A model generated the notes under the pieces. That model saw only the letters and a program-made list of their open reading frames with translations, searched no databases and was not told the DNA's origin. The translations under genes were made by a program, and so were the position numbers. Positions 11,801-25,049 of a stretch of DNA of 64,000 nt are shown here, piece after piece (positions within the stretch are counted from its first letter, which is position 1; every line of letters starts with the position of its first letter). Source of the stretch: Cristatella mucedo (lineage: Eukaryota > Bryozoa > Phylactolaemata > Cristatellidae); the NCBI GenBank assembly GCA_009760855.2, contig WPIO01000038.1, positions 2,196,501 to 2,260,500 on the forward strand. Reading direction: 5' to 3'.

Positions 11801-12240
11801 CTAAAAGCATGCAACTAGATTCGACAAAGCCTAATTAACTTCGGAAACAACATAAAGTAATAAATCACATACGAAGAAGCATGTCATCCGAATTTCGCAT
11901 TCGTTGGATCACAATCAGCCATAATCTGTGACATTTGCGAGACGCCGTCGCAATAGTTTTTGACGAAATGGCTAGGTATTAAAAAGGCCAGCTTTCATCG
12001 CAGATACCTGTGTATGTCAAGGTCGTATTAGAAAACGAGACTGCAGATGATCGCAGTGATCGGATATATGCGAGGCTTCCTATAAGGAAAAAACCACTGA
12101 GAAATTTGAATGAAAGTCCTTGAAAGTATTCACTGGTAAGGGACGTACATGGGGTTAATCAAGACTACAACGCCAGAACCATGTATTAAACCATAAATGT
12201 ATTGTGAGTGCACCATGGATTGTACCATAAATTAATGAAC
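8851..12240. other. No recognised gene
   Basis: Only short frames. 10.49-10.98 kb is a CT-biased, GC-richer patch with a repeated box (CTTCGCTCTGC at about 10694 and 10921, each followed by CTAGATTA). The rest is AT-rich single-copy-looking sequence. Confidence 0.4.
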
Positions 12241-12254
12241 TCTCCTTCTCTATA

Positions 12255-12803
<549 letters not shown>

Positions 12804-12904
12804 CGCAATACTATTACTGCCTTACGAGACTCATGAGAATTCTCAAGCAGCCACAGAACACCAGTTTCCTAGCTAAGCCATGTCCCGACGCTCAGACAGT
12901 GCGA

Positions 12905-12980
12905 TCAGTTATAATAATAGTAATAATACATTTGATAAAGCGACTCAGAGAACTCAATCTTTTTCTAGGCGCAGTTGGAG
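12905..12980 (-). mobile_element. LINE-B 3' tail, very short copy
   Basis: AATAATACATTTGATAAAGC followed by CTCAGAGAACTCAATC is the reverse complement of the LINE-B terminus. Confidence 0.6.
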
Positions 12981-15325
12981 AAAGCCTAGACAGACTGAGG
13001 CTAACCTTGGTACGACCTGCCTCATGAACTCACCCTAAATTCAGTTGAATTATATTAGATCAAAATTTTGAACTGATTCTCAATAATGCGTCGGCCTTGC
13101 AAGTAAGAAACGGCTTGGCTGTGGCCGGGTATGACTCAGGTCGGAGATCACTGCAGTTTCGTGGTTATATGACATTCAGACGGCCAGCCGGATGTTAAAT
13201 TAGCTACGGGGAATTCAATTGTTGCAGCGGAAATTCTTTCCTTAGTTGCCGGTGCTTCGCGAACGACGCTGGCTGCACTTTCATGAGACAGCTGACGTGT
13301 CTATTAGCATAGTTAAATTTCGGCTATAGATGGTGGTGTAACTTAGCACAATAATGTAGAAAAAGGCATTTAAAATATATAAGGCGATTTAATAAAGCTT
13401 AAATAGCAAGGAGAGACATTCACCAAAGCTGAGCTCCACCAGTGGATTGCCGGAAGGATAGGACTAGCTCATAAGTAGTATGCTAGTGCGATTAAGGGGA
13501 GGGTTGAACGAGAAGTTTCTTCCATAATTTAGAACACTATCTAAACTGATTCCAGGATTCTCAGTAATGATTCTTTGAAGGCTTTACTGTCGCTTTTGAC
13601 GGAGTTAACGGGATAAACAATCGTACTGAGGCCGTATTTTCAGCCGAAACTTATTTTAGAGCGTTCTAAGAAGAACTACTTCCGGTGTAACTATTTTCTT
13701 AAAATATTGTCTTACAATATGTTTTGCACATTTAGTCTCTACAACTAATTCAATTCATTTAAAAATTGTCCAATTTTGTATCTCAACATCAGCATGCTGG
13801 TGTCATGAGAAGAGCCATGCACAAAATTTCAATGTGTTTGTACATTTTGCCTGCCAGCTGCAGTTTAGAAAATTCCCAATCAAATTCTCGTAAAATTATA
13901 CAAGGTCTGACATGCTTCTTTACTTTTTCACACTTTAATACAGGTATTTTACGTATGCATCAGTTGCAATTTGAGGCGATAAGCGAGTTCCAAGCGAACT
14001 GGTGCTTCCAAGGTAATTTTTACCATTGAATGTCTTTTTATTTGATATTTTACTAACAATCTTCCAAGAAACGGGTCCAAAATCATGCCGACATAACTGG
14101 AACTATCGCTTCAAAAGGCAACAATAGTTGTGTGGCATAATAATATTGTTTTAACATGGTAGACTATGAATTAAAGTTTTATAATTTTTGTTTTTGAAGT
14201 TTAAGTTAATCTCTCATCGTATCATTGAAAGCAAAGTAAAAACTTTAGGACAATCGTATCCCCAACGTCATTCGTGCCTTATATCCGAATCTGCTTTAAG
14301 ATGAGCGTGTTAGCTATGAGAAAAACTTTGCATTCGACTTCACACATAATTTTTGTGATTACTCCATCAAATTTCAATATTTGTTCAGTCTTCAATGTAA
14401 CCGTAATTTAATGCTAACCATTGCAATCCTAGTTGCTATTATAGCTTTTCATTGAATACAAACTAGTTGCTATTATAGCTTTTTATTGAATACAAACAAT
14501 GTGCTTAGTATAGAAAGGGACTCGTCTGGATACGTCGTTTATTTAACAGAGGGGAACGGGTTCATTCCGTCCCGGCTGATATTAATCATGAAGGAAGTGC
14601 AGACAACCTTCAGGGTAAATCTGCGTGGTAAAAAGATTTGTGTATCAGTTTACTGCTTGTTCCTCGTGTTGCTATAAGCAGATACCTAAAATTGATGCAC
14701 ATTTATAAATGATGACTAGGTTTACTTTACCTTGCGCCTAAGAAACACGCTTGAAATCGCATGTCCACGGGTTTAATCGCATTAATTGTAACTCTTTCCC
14801 TCGAAAAACTATAGAGTAATTCTGAAAAGGTTGGCAATAGCCAGCATTGTAGAGTCTCCATTTATTGGCTTTGCACAACTTTATGCTGGCGTCAAGTGCA
14901 TATATTTCCTTTGAATTATTGTTTTCGAAATTACATAAGCCTCGGTACGGCACGAGCTTTTTCTAGACTTTAGAACCCTGCCAAGAATTTACTGGTCGCA
15001 TAAATTGATATTGGAGAGGGTGCCGGAAGTGTGAACTTGGTCTCATGAATTTATGTAACTCAAATGGAGAGAAAGGAACCTGTAAGTCAAAATACTGACA
15101 GTTTCTTTCGATGAGTTTATGTCACTTGGGCTATTAAGAAGTTTATTCTCTTAAACTTGGATTTCTTCTAGTCGCTGCTCATTGTTGTGCTGCTTCAGAG
15201 CAGAGCAGTCTCATTGCTTGCATACCTGGACAGGTAGCAATCGCCAGGGGCGTATAGTTTATATACTTGATTAGCAAAACCTAGCAAAAACCGCTGAGAA
15301 GATCGCTATTATAGCAGGGCTATGC
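12981..15325. other. No recognised gene; 34-bp tandem duplication at 14429-14496
   Basis: Two adjacent copies of a 34-bp unit beginning CTAGTTGCTATTATAGC (14429 and 14463). Open frames of 60-87 codons have no recognisable product. Confidence 0.45.
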
Positions 15326-15329
15326 TATG

Positions 15330-15892
15330 CACTCGGATGCTATTACAGCAGGACACACCGTCCATTCTCCCTCCAAATATCCAACAGGAAAAGCAGCATT
15401 ATTTTTTGCTGCTAATGAATAGGTTTTATAATACTATGTCGGTCATTGCAGCTTTGTTGGCACGTGTCTGTCTGTAGTACTCTCGATACTGTAAAGACAG
15501 TGAAGGCTTTTGGAGACAGTGCTTATTGCTACTATACTTCAAATGCCACGAACCCATTGCTCACAAATATTACCCGTTTCTGACTTTAAAGAAATTCACA
15601 CAGTTTACAAAAATCTGTTCGTCACCAAATTTACCTCGTCCGAATTAAATGTTCTATGTGTGTGTGTGTGTGTGTTTTGTGGTTGTGTGTGTGTGTTTGC
15701 GCGCGGGTGTGTGCCTTTGTAATCTGAGAATGCACATAATATGATACGCCATTTGCGTGCTTCATTTTAACTTTTGTGTTTGCCCCAAAAGAGACATTTT
15801 TTTGGCGTAAGTAAATAAATGAATCATTTTTATCATTGTTATTTGCATTATGCCTGCATTTGGTCATGAAACTCTCCTATATACTACAGGCC
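15330..15892. repeat. Dispersed repeat of unknown class, copy 1
   Basis: Aligns by eye with 17670-18240: shared blocks include CCAAATAT...AACAGGAAAA, CTGTAAAGACAGT, GCAGCTTT and GCATTTGGTC, in the same order. A (TG)n run sits at 15656-15712. No coding sequence was recognised in either copy. Confidence 0.6.
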
Positions 15893-15909
15893 TAGGCCTG
15901 AAGACTCGG

Positions 15910-16030
15910 AACGCTATACTAATCATAATAATAATAATGCATTTGATATAGCGTCGTCAGAGAACTCAATCTCTCGTTACCCACTTTACATTTGCTGAAA
16001 AGGAAGCACGATCTGCTGCCGATGACTGGG
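15910..16030 (-). mobile_element. LINE-B 3' tail copy
   Basis: AATAATAATGCATTTGATAT, then CTCAGAGAACTCAATCTCT-like sequence and TTTACATTTGCTGAAAAGGA, matching the reverse complement of the LINE-B terminus. Confidence 0.65.
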
Positions 16031-16439
16031 ACTTTGGATTCTAGTCAAAATAATACGAAGGCCACTATGTGGCTGTTGCATTTCTTTGTAATTCATAGCT
16101 AAATCGCCTAATCTGGTCTTTTGGTGGGCATATAACCTCGTTTTCAAGTAAAAGTCACTAAACAGTCAATTATTTCTCCCTTAGTCGTAGATGAAGTTTA
16201 ATGTCGCCTTTACGTTTTGCCTTGACAATAAAGGCTCGCACATTTCATGGCCTGAGAAATAGCACTATTAGTTTTGCTGAGGAATGGTAATGTACTGAAA
16301 TTGCGTAACCACAAACATTCCTCTGACAAATATTAAGGCAGTGATATGATACCTTAGTATTTAAATGTTGTTGTTGGCTACTGCAAAATTTTTAATTTGA
16401 AACATGATTTACTTTTGCCAATCTACTCGTCGATAAGCG

Positions 16440-17044
16440 ACAGACCAAGAGAGAATATCGGTTTGAGCACGTGTCACCTTTGCTGGAAGAGCTAGGATGG
16501 TTGCCGGCTGAGCAAAGGATACGGAGCAAAGTTCTTACGCTGACCCACAATGCCCGCCACGGCTTGGCTCCTTCATACCTAGCTGAACTGCTACATCAGT
16601 TTCAGCCTGTTCGAGCCCTCAGGTCCTGTGTGGACAATAAATTAGGTGTCCCATTCCTCCGCTTAAAGACAGTTGGCGACAGAAGCTTCAGCTCTGCAGG
16701 TCCTAGACTGTGGAACTCGCTTCCACAATTCTTACGCAACGACAACTACTCTCCAACTGCCGACTACTATGGCACATCTTTTTCAGCGGTCCTGAACTGC
16801 TACTTCTATGCTACTCACTACCTCAACTGCTCTCCTGACTCTGCTATGCTTCCCACTTTCTCTTTGTTGCGTGAGACGAAGTCTGTTGGCTACCGAATGC
16901 GTACCGAAAGCCGCTTAGGCTGTGAGTGCGCTATACAAAACTCTCCTGCGTAACGCCCACATGGTCTTTATGACTTTGTGGAGTTACTGACGGAGATACA
17001 TTACATTACATTACATTACATTACATTACATTACATTACATTAT
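16440..17044 (+). mobile_element. LINE-A copy, 5'-truncated, best-kept C-terminus
   Basis: One open frame of 160 codons (16471-16953) encodes the whole post-RT C-terminal segment: LLEELGWLPAEQRIRSKVLT, ARHGLAPSYLAELLHQFQPV, GPRLWNSLPQFLRNDNYSP, NCSPDSAMLPTFSLLRE. It ends in GTTACTGACGGAGATACATT and about eight ATTAC units, the terminal repeat typical of this family. Upstream parts are missing. Confidence 0.85.
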
Positions 17045-17669
17045 TATGCTATTCACTTTAGCTGCGTACTATTGATAGCGGCTGATTCCTTGTCATTTCA
17101 AGTAGGTGCTCACGTAGAAATGGCGGAGCAGGACAGCACGTGACTGGAAGTATGAGGCAACGAATGTGGATTTCGTCGATTACGCGGAACCCGGATATTG
17201 ACACCCGGAAGCAGTCTCATGGTGCCAGTCTCTCAACAAAGCCACGAGACTGCAACACCTCATAAAGTGGGCGTCATCTATGCTTCTATGCCACCTGTCA
17301 AGGGTGAGTTCAGAGTGATTCACCTTGAACCCTTGGGTATAAGTTCATTCGGTGGCCATACGTGCATAGCCAATATAACCGATAATACTAACGTAAGGGG
17401 TAGTGAGATAGAGATTTACTGAGATGTATGAGATTAATAATCAATCAATAAATAGATCAAACAGCTGAAAGCTTATCTACCTCATAGCTGTATATTTACG
17501 CAGAATTGCAGCTGTCAAGTAGATCTGGCAGCCCTTCTCACAATAAAGTTTCACACACACAAATAGAAGGCCAGATCAATCTCGTTTTACTAGACAGAGG
17601 GTTAAAAACATTAAAACCAACCAGGAATGGAGAGTAGCACACCTCTGCATTAACATATGAGAATGCTAT
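17045..17669. other. No recognised gene
   Basis: A plus frame of 74 codons (17198-17422) has no similarity I recognise. No repeat is apparent. Confidence 0.35.
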
Positions 17670-18191
17670 TTCTAGAAGACTAAAACAACAGGGCACAAAG
17701 CCTGTCATGTTACCAAATATATGAACAGGAAAAAATCTTGATTCCTTTAAGAAAAGGTTTTATACGATATCGGTCCTTGCAGCTTTATTAACACGCGTTT
17801 ATCTTCAGTGCTCTTAACACTGTAAAGACAGTAAAGACTCTTAGAGATAGTGCCTTTGCTACAATGCTCCCAATGCCAGGAGCTCACTGCTTGCCAAAAA
17901 TCACGTCGTTTCACAGTATGAAGACATTCAATAAATTAGTAAAAACCAATTTATTCCTCGCTGATTTTGCACCGTCCAAGTGAATTATCCTGTATGTTTG
18001 TGTGTCCGTGTGAGCTGAAACTGTGTATACTACGATACAAATCATTTTAAATTATTGAATCACCTCAGAAGAGTTGTGATATTTTGGAAGCAATATATAA
18101 ATTTCTTATTATTAATTATATTAGGTCTGCATTTGGTCGGGGATATATAAATAACAATAAATAAATATATAAATATAAATACATATTATAT

Positions 18192-18236
<45 letters not shown>

Positions 18237-18240
18237 TACT
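17670..18240. repeat. Dispersed repeat of unknown class, copy 2
   Basis: Diverged copy of 15330-15892 in the same orientation, 2.3 kb apart. It ends in (TA)n at 18196-18234. The target site and element class are not apparent. Confidence 0.6.
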
Positions 18241-19334
18241 GGCTTAGAACCTTTGGCTTAATCATCAATCCAACTTTCAGAATATTGTCAATTAAAGCGT
18301 AATACTTATAGTATTATGAGGTAGTAAAGAAATGTCCCTGCTGTATTTGTTACAGATCAAATCGTCATTGTTTCTGATAGCCTTGTGAGTGACCAGATCC
18401 AAAATTTGAACAAGAGGGCGCGCCTTTAAGTGATCTCAAACCAGGCTTGCACACTTTCTGATGTCTATGGTAATTAGACGTTCCGTCAAATCAAGTCACC
18501 ATATTTCCTTCGTGGAACTCTGGCTGATTGGTCTACTTTGATTCCTTTACCATAGATCAGATCGTTCGCCAGGTTTAGGACCAGAAGAGCACCGCAGGTA
18601 GCATTTATTCTTCGAAGAGCTGACGATGGACTGCTGCTGTCCCCTATCGATAACCAGGTGAGCAAAGCAGACTCAATTGTAATGCACACGTATTGACCTT
18701 CTTTTTGTGAATCTTAACAGCGCTCGTACGGCGGCACAACTGGGAGGGAGAATGTCTGCTTCACTTTCGTTTATTTTAATCCAAGCGTAGAGACCTATTG
18801 TATTTAAGCTCGTCTCACTCACATTTTAACGTTTATCTATAAGTATAACACACCCACTCTGTCTCTTTCATTAGCTAACATAAAAAATCAGCCCATCGCT
18901 AGCCACAGTTTAGACAGCAAGGCACACCGGGCAGTAGCTATTTAAATGTCAGTGACAGCAGGCTGCAGGCGTGTCTTCCCAAGCTGTTGCAGCAGCCAGT
19001 GTCTCTAGGAAAGCATAAGGGAAATAGCAACAAGCAAATTAGAAAAATAGCTGTTTCCCCTATGGTCATTAACTAACACTTTGGTAGAGTGAACACTTTA
19101 GCATTTGTATTCTTTATGAGGTGACCAGTAATATTTGGGCCAAAAAAGTCAAAATCTGTCGACGAATAATATTCGGCGTCAGTGTACAGTCTCTAATACA
19201 TCCTCACATTTCATTGTTTTCCCCTAGAGATTCCGTCTGTCATTTGCTGTTTAATAATGACGAGAATTGCTTGATAGAAATCTCCTGTTGCAGTCCTGGG
19301 AAAGTCGTTATAAAATAAAATATTAAAAACGTAA
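18241..19334. other. No recognised gene
   Basis: Short open frames only; no recognisable repeat or RNA gene. Confidence 0.35.
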
Positions 19335-19335
19335 T

Positions 19336-19470
19336 GAATTAGTATAGCACCATGAGAGAACTCAGTCTATACTTAGGCACTTCACAAATGCCACGGGGCT
19401 CGAGCCCACGACCTCGGTAAGACCTTGGATGGGTGGCGAACAGTAACAACTGAGCCAAATCAGCTCGTTG
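19336..19470 (-). mobile_element. SINE-1 copy
   Basis: AGTATAGCACCATGAGAGAA, then CACGGGGCTCGAGCCCACGA and GACCTCGGTAAGACC: the reverse complement of SINE-1 with an intact B-box-like TCGTGGGCTCGAGCCCC. Confidence 0.7.
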
Positions 19471-20067
19471 TAGATTGGCACTGAGTACAGCAATTTATAC
19501 CAAGATTAGGTTTTAACAAAACGTTTAAGCATTTGGTGCTTAATAAGGGCAGAGACAGCATACGACTAGATAGATAAAATAATAAAATGCGTTCAGTTTT
19601 CTCCACGCGAATAAATTACTAACACGGCTAAAATAATATATGCAATCTATAATATTTGAAAATTATGATCGGACTTGATCTAGTTGTTATATCTTGGAGA
19701 AAGAAAGTTATTAATATCGGTTTCAATCTAAAGCTGGAAATACTTGCAGCATGTAGTCGAAAACCCATGATACTAAATGCTGCAAGATTTCTATGCTTTA
19801 CGCCTGTTGATGACACCTAATTACTTGAATAATGAGAGAGTTAATGCTAGAATAAACGTGATAATTGACTTATAAATGATTTAATTCGACAAAATAAAGA
19901 CGTGAAACTTGGCATGACTATGGATTGATAATAAAACACTATTTTGAGGCAATATCGTTGCAACGGCGACCTAACTGTTAGGTTAGATGGCATCACCCAG
20001 TATTCCCCCACCAACTGTCATGTTTCCTTAAAGAAATATTAGCTAATTTAACAGCATCACTTTTATA

Positions 20068-20200
20068 ATTGCCGATAAGCCTTCGCGGCTGTCATCACTG
20101 CATGCAGTTGCCAGTAAAGAATCGTGCATAGCAGGATTTGAACCAACGAAATTGATCATGAAAAGCCAGCACCTAACCTCTTGGGCTATCATGGCACTTA
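20068..20200 (-). mobile_element. SINE-2 copy, diverged
   Basis: The minus strand reads GCCATGATAGCCCAAGAGGT (A-box region), a B-box-like GGTTCAAATCC and a decayed body stem. The tail is poorly kept. Confidence 0.6.
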
Positions 20201-20289
20201 ATGCTATCAATATCAATTAGAAATAGTTTCGTCATATAGAGAGCAATTAAACTCTTCTAAAAAATATAGTATGCTGTAAATGATTTGTT

Positions 20290-22150
20290 TTAAGTTTTAA
20301 TAATTCATGCACGATTTCAGCATGCAAAGCCCTCAAAGAAGATGTTTCCCTTAAACGGAATCAGTGATGCAAGGAAGAAGGGGAAGTTGGTTCTTTTGCT
20401 ATCGTCGCGTAACTGGATTTCGCGAGGTATGACGTTAGTGAGCTCCAGTTTTTATGAGCAGAGTAAATGAAACCATAGTCTCATAATGATTTGTGGTTGG
20501 TCAGAGGCACAGGTAAACGCTTTTAGATGAAAGTAAATAATCTACGATATCTCATTGATCTGTGCATCTTATAAGCAGGACAGTGGGGATAGCGTCCAGA
20601 GGACTAATTGTCTTCTTTCATTGGGATAAGAACTTCAGGAAGAGATCACTGTTGACCTGCGTGAATGTAGATATTGAGGTGCTGCATGGAATTAAGGAGC
20701 TGGATTCCAGGAAGATGTTGCCAAACTATGGATAGACTCCATGTTTTTGTCTATCTTGTTGACATAGAAGCTAGAGGCGCGATCGGCTAGATCATCACAA
20801 GGATTACTATGCTAACTTTGAGCTAACCTTGGAGTGGTTAAGGAAACGGTTAATTGTAGACATTATCATTTTTGGATTTTTTTTGAATCAGCAATTCAAC
20901 AATGTTTTCGTAGAAGCTAAGCTTGGCCTTTGTTGGGATCGTTTGGTAGGATCTACATTAGTCCTCGTCTGCCTGTCGATGGACCATAAGTCCTGATCTT
21001 TTGCATGCATTTCCAAGCTGCCGCTTAGCAGAACTTAGTAATTTGCCAGCGGTGACATATTGAAAGGGGATTGAGCACCCGAGGTGAAGCAAAAACTCTC
21101 GCACGGACGGCATTGATGTCAAGGTTATGGAGGTTTCGCACGTCACGTGCGATTTTAAATGCGGAGGGGGCATACATTGTAGACTGAATGAATGCACATG
21201 GTCAGATAAGCAGCATTTATTAATGATTGTTGATGACACTGTGTAGCTGTATCAGACAATTTAGTGGAGTGTGTGACCCTTATAATGTGAGTTGGGCATG
21301 TGCATGAGCCGCAAGAGACACTGATTCAGTCAATGCACGAAATTCCGTGCTGAAGGCCTCAAATAAGTTATCAAAATTAATTGGGAAATCACCCATAACG
21401 ATGAAAGATTGATTTATTGCAAACAGAATTGAGATGAGGTCAGAGAGAAATCTGAGATAAAAGAGGACTTGGTGCCCGGGAGGAGACAGACTGTTTCCAC
21501 CCTTGGTAGGTCGTTGTCGGGTGAACTCAAGGCAATATATTCTAAAGGCTTCTTCGAGGGGGCTCGAAATGAATTAAAATTGAAGGATGAGCGTGGGATA
21601 ACGGGATAACCCCCAGTAATTATTGATCTAGGGGTGTGAAAAAAGGAGAAGCTTGTTGAGGTTGCGTCGTTAATGGTCGGGAAGTTACCAAATTTTGGCC
21701 AGGTTTTGGTCAAGGTCAGTAGGTCGAGGCCTTTTTTGTTTTCGAAATAAGGATGCTTGTCAATGGAGTTTTATTCAAAATTGAGCGAGGATACCAAAGA
21801 CAAGCGCTACGTTGGGCCGCCGGAGAAATTTCAGGCCCGATGACTACTAATTTGGAGAGATTCGCTGCAACGCTTGAGGGAGAATGCACTGAACGGTCCG
21901 AGACATTGCTAGGAATATCAAGCAGGCTCTCTGCTTTCGGCCCCTGTGTCGGCTTTGAGGTGATTTTCTTTTGTTAATGCACAATCCACGGACATTAGCA
22001 ACAACAAAACCATCTAAGAATGCATTTGAACGATGATTACGAAAAAACGATAATAAATATGCACGATCATAACTAACATGCAGGTTACTACCCACCGGCG
22101 TATCTAACGCTGCCGCCGGCGTAACTGACGAAGCTCCAAGTGGTAATCGC
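20290..22150 (-). mobile_element. Old CR1/L2-like LINE, endonuclease and linker region
   Basis: The minus strand shows scattered but ordered LINE ORF2 motifs. A start-of-domain YPRSILNKTPL near 21780 is followed by TKTWPKFGNFPTINDAT and FSFFHTPR, an LPRVETVCLLPGTKSSFISDFS stretch near 21450, then the linker motif CKRSGLMVHRQ near 20970. These match in order the apurinic-like endonuclease and EN-RT linker of CR1/L2 elements. Many stops and frameshifts show it is inactive. The RT domain is not visible below about 20.3 kb. Confidence 0.6.
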
Positions 22151-22329
22151 TTAGATGTCCATAGGCGCATACTTTCTTACGGGCTACGGTAAAAAACAAA
22201 CAAATATGCTTTAAACAGGCCTTCACTGTTTCGGTTACCGCATACAATGTCCGCACGAAGCTTCGATTTCGGAAAATAATTCTTCGACGGACAAGAAAGG
22301 CTAGTAGCGCTTGGTGTTAGAAGGAGAGA

Positions 22330-22460
22330 GTAAGAATAATAATAATTATGCATTTGATATAGCGCCCTCAGAGAACTTGATTTCTTTCTAGGTACTTCAC
22401 AATTGCTACAAAGAAAGCACGATCGAATGGTTAGTAGTAGCATGCTCAATAAACAACAAG
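22330..22460 (-). mobile_element. LINE-B 3' tail copy
   Basis: AATAATTATGCATTTGATAT, then GCGCCCTCAGAGAACTTGAT and an AAAGAAAGCACGATCGAATG-like end. Confidence 0.65.
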
Positions 22461-23080
22461 ATTGCAGCTTTATTTGAGATGTGCATAGACACAAAATATA
22501 AAACTTTGCATTTAAAATTCCTCATGAAGCTGAGTTTTAATCTTCGCTATATACGTTTTATTATATTTAGAACCATCAGAGTACATAAAATATGATGCCA
22601 ACTTCTGATGCTAATGCAAGTTGAGGACCATGAAGCACTACACCACTTTGCTATGGTTAAGGTGAATTGCTGACGATTGAACTACTGCGATGCAAGCCAT
22701 TCAATAAAACTCCCACTGAATCACACAGGCACACTTGTTTTTAGGAAGAGTATTCGTGTGAGCAAAACGATCCTTAGGTTTTATCTGTGGATCTCCAAAT
22801 ATTGCTTACAACTTCATCCAGGCTTGATCAATATAGAGAGTTAGAAGTTACGGTTTAATTCCCTGCTACACATTTGCATATGCCCTGCATATACATAATT
22901 GACATGTGTGCAAAATAGTAGAGTCAGCATACAAGTACACTGACAATTTATTACAGATTCTCGCTTTATTAGTCTACTCCATCAGAAAAGATAACTTCTG
23001 CATAAACATACTTCTGTCGCCAGCATGGAAGTGGGTCATTGGTTCGCATGCACTATACTTGATCCTTTCAGCCTTCTCTT
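22461..23080. other. No recognised gene
   Basis: AT-rich; nothing recognised. Confidence 0.35.
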
Positions 23081-23580
23081 ATGTCCCTGTCTTTTAGGTC
23101 CCTTCATTCATTGGCTCCAGCCTACCTCTCAGACCTACTGCCCTGCAAGGCTAAGTATCGTTCCGCCCACTTTTCGGAATCTAACGGTTTACCTATACAT
23201 CGGACCAACCTCAAATCCGTTGGAGACCGTGCCTTTAGTACGTATGCTCCCAAAGCTTGGAACCCACTCTCGACTTCCGTCACGACATCACCTGACTTGA
23301 CTACATTGAAAAAGAACCAAAAAAGCGTCTATTTAACACAGCATTTAGTGGGCTCCGGTGATTTGTCCTTAATGTGCTTATGCGTGCTGACACTTTGCAT
23401 GCTACCACTAACTAAACTTGCATGCTGACTTTATGCATGTCGCCACTAACCATGGTATTTTTTTTATCGAGACTGCTACCACTAACCATCTGATCGTGTT
23501 TCATTTGCAGTAAATGTAAAGCGACTGTAAAGAGATCGAGTTCTCTGAGGGCGCTTTATCAAGTGTGTTATTGTTATTTT
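23081..23580 (+). mobile_element. LINE-B copy, 5'-truncated
   Basis: Encodes FRSLHSLAPAYLSDLLP and APKAWNPLSTSVTTSPDLTT, followed by the LINE-B 3' UTR and GAGTTCTCTGAGGGCGCTTT tail. It meets a LINE-A copy in opposite orientation. Confidence 0.8.
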
Positions 23581-23587
23581 TATTCTG

Positions 23588-24175
23588 CTAGACGTTCGTT
23601 GTAATGTAATGTATCTCCGGCTGTTACTCCACAAAGTCATAAAGACCATGTGGGCGTTACGCAAAGGAATTTTGTATAGCGAACTTAAAATGCCTAAGCG
23701 GCTTTCGGTACGCATTCGGTAACCAACTCATCTCATCTCACGAAACAAAGAGAAAGTGGGAAGCATAGCAGAGTCAGGAGAGCAGTTGAGGTAGTGAGTA
23801 GCATAGGAGTAGCTGCTCAGGACCGCTGAAAAGGATGAGCCATAGTCGGCAGCAGGAGAATAGTTGTCGTTGCGTAAGAATTGTGGAAGCGAGTTCCACA
23901 GTCTAGGACCTGCAGAGCTAAAGCTTCTGTAGCCAACTGTCTTTAAGCAAAGGAATGGGACAGCTAATTTATTGTCCACACAGGACCTGAGGGCGCGAAC
24001 AGGCTGAAACTGATGCAGCAGTTCAGTTAAGTACGAAGGAGCCAAGCCGTGGCGTGCCCTGTGGGTCGGCGCAGGAACTTTGCTCTGTATCCTTTGCTCA
24101 ACCGGCAACCATCCTAGCTCTTTCAGCAAAGGAGACACGTGCTCAAACCGCTGGGACTTGAAGACTAGCTGTAGG
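23588..24175 (-). mobile_element. LINE-A copy, 5'-truncated
   Basis: A 174-codon minus frame (23728-24252) holds FKSQRFEHVSPLLKELGWLP to NCSPDSAMLPTFSLFRE. The 3' end, next to the LINE-B tail, is GGAGATACATTACATTACA-like. Confidence 0.8.
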
Positions 24176-24474
24176 TAATTAATTGTAATTCGGTCGTGTC
24201 TAGTCCACACCTGCGACCATTTGTCGATGGTCTTTCTAAATGGATGAAGCATTCGTTCGACGCTCGGGTAGACCTATTCAACTGCCCGGAAGCTGGTACA
24301 CCAAGCGGCTGTATGACAGTAGCTGCTCTGCAAAAACTTATGAAAGTAAGGCAGGGCATACTATTAAAGTTACGATGAAGTAATAAAGAAAATGCGTTTG
24401 TATACAGCTTTTAGATAACTTATTCTCCATTTTTAAACCTTACATATGCTGCAAAATAAGAATAATTATAATAA

Positions 24475-25025
24475 CACGTGTGAATATCGCCCTTAGAGAA
24501 CAAAATCTCTTTCTAGGCACTTTAAATATGCTGCAAAGGAAGCATTGTCAATTAGTTAGTGGTAGTATGCTCAATATCAACAAGTGTAACATAGTTAAAG
24601 GTGACATGCCCAGTGTTAATGGGCATGTGCACAATAAGGACGAATCCCATGGACCTAGTTATGCTGTGATAAATAGATGCGTTTTTAGCTTCTTTTTAAA
24701 TGTGGTCAAGTCGGAAGACATCGTGACCACAGTGAGAAATGAGTTCCAGGCTTTGGGAGCATACAAACTTAAGGTACGGTCTCCAAAGGATTTGAGGTTC
24801 GTACACAGTGTAGCTAAAAAAATATAATTCATTTTTATAGCGCCCCAAGAGAACTTAATCTCTATTTAGGCGGTTTACATATGCCTCGGGGCTCGAGCCC
24901 ACGACCTTAGCCAGACCATAGCCGGGGCGAGCGCCTCAACCGCTGGACCAATCCAGCTCGGCGAGCTAAAAGATTAGATTCTGAAAAGTGGACAGTACGA
25001 TACTTAGCCTGGTGGGGAGTGTATT
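24475..25025 (-). mobile_element. LINE-B copy interrupted by a SINE-1
   Basis: LINE-B 3' UTR and coding end (24475-24815) resume at 24972-25025 after the SINE. The coding part corresponds to NEFQALGAYKLK read antisense. It is a good relative-age marker. Confidence 0.75.
24820..24963 (-). mobile_element. SINE-1 copy with 8-bp target-site duplication
   Basis: Full-length SINE-1 on the minus strand, flanked by AGCTAAAA at 24812-24819 and 24964-24971. The duplication and the split LINE-B show a genuine retroposition event. Confidence 0.8.
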
Positions 25026-25049
25026 TACTTATTTTATAATTTGTCATTC

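Noticed and set aside
16471-16953. 160-codon frame as a host gene
   Set aside because: It is the post-RT end of LINE-A, repeated at seven places in the window, with a LINE terminal repeat.
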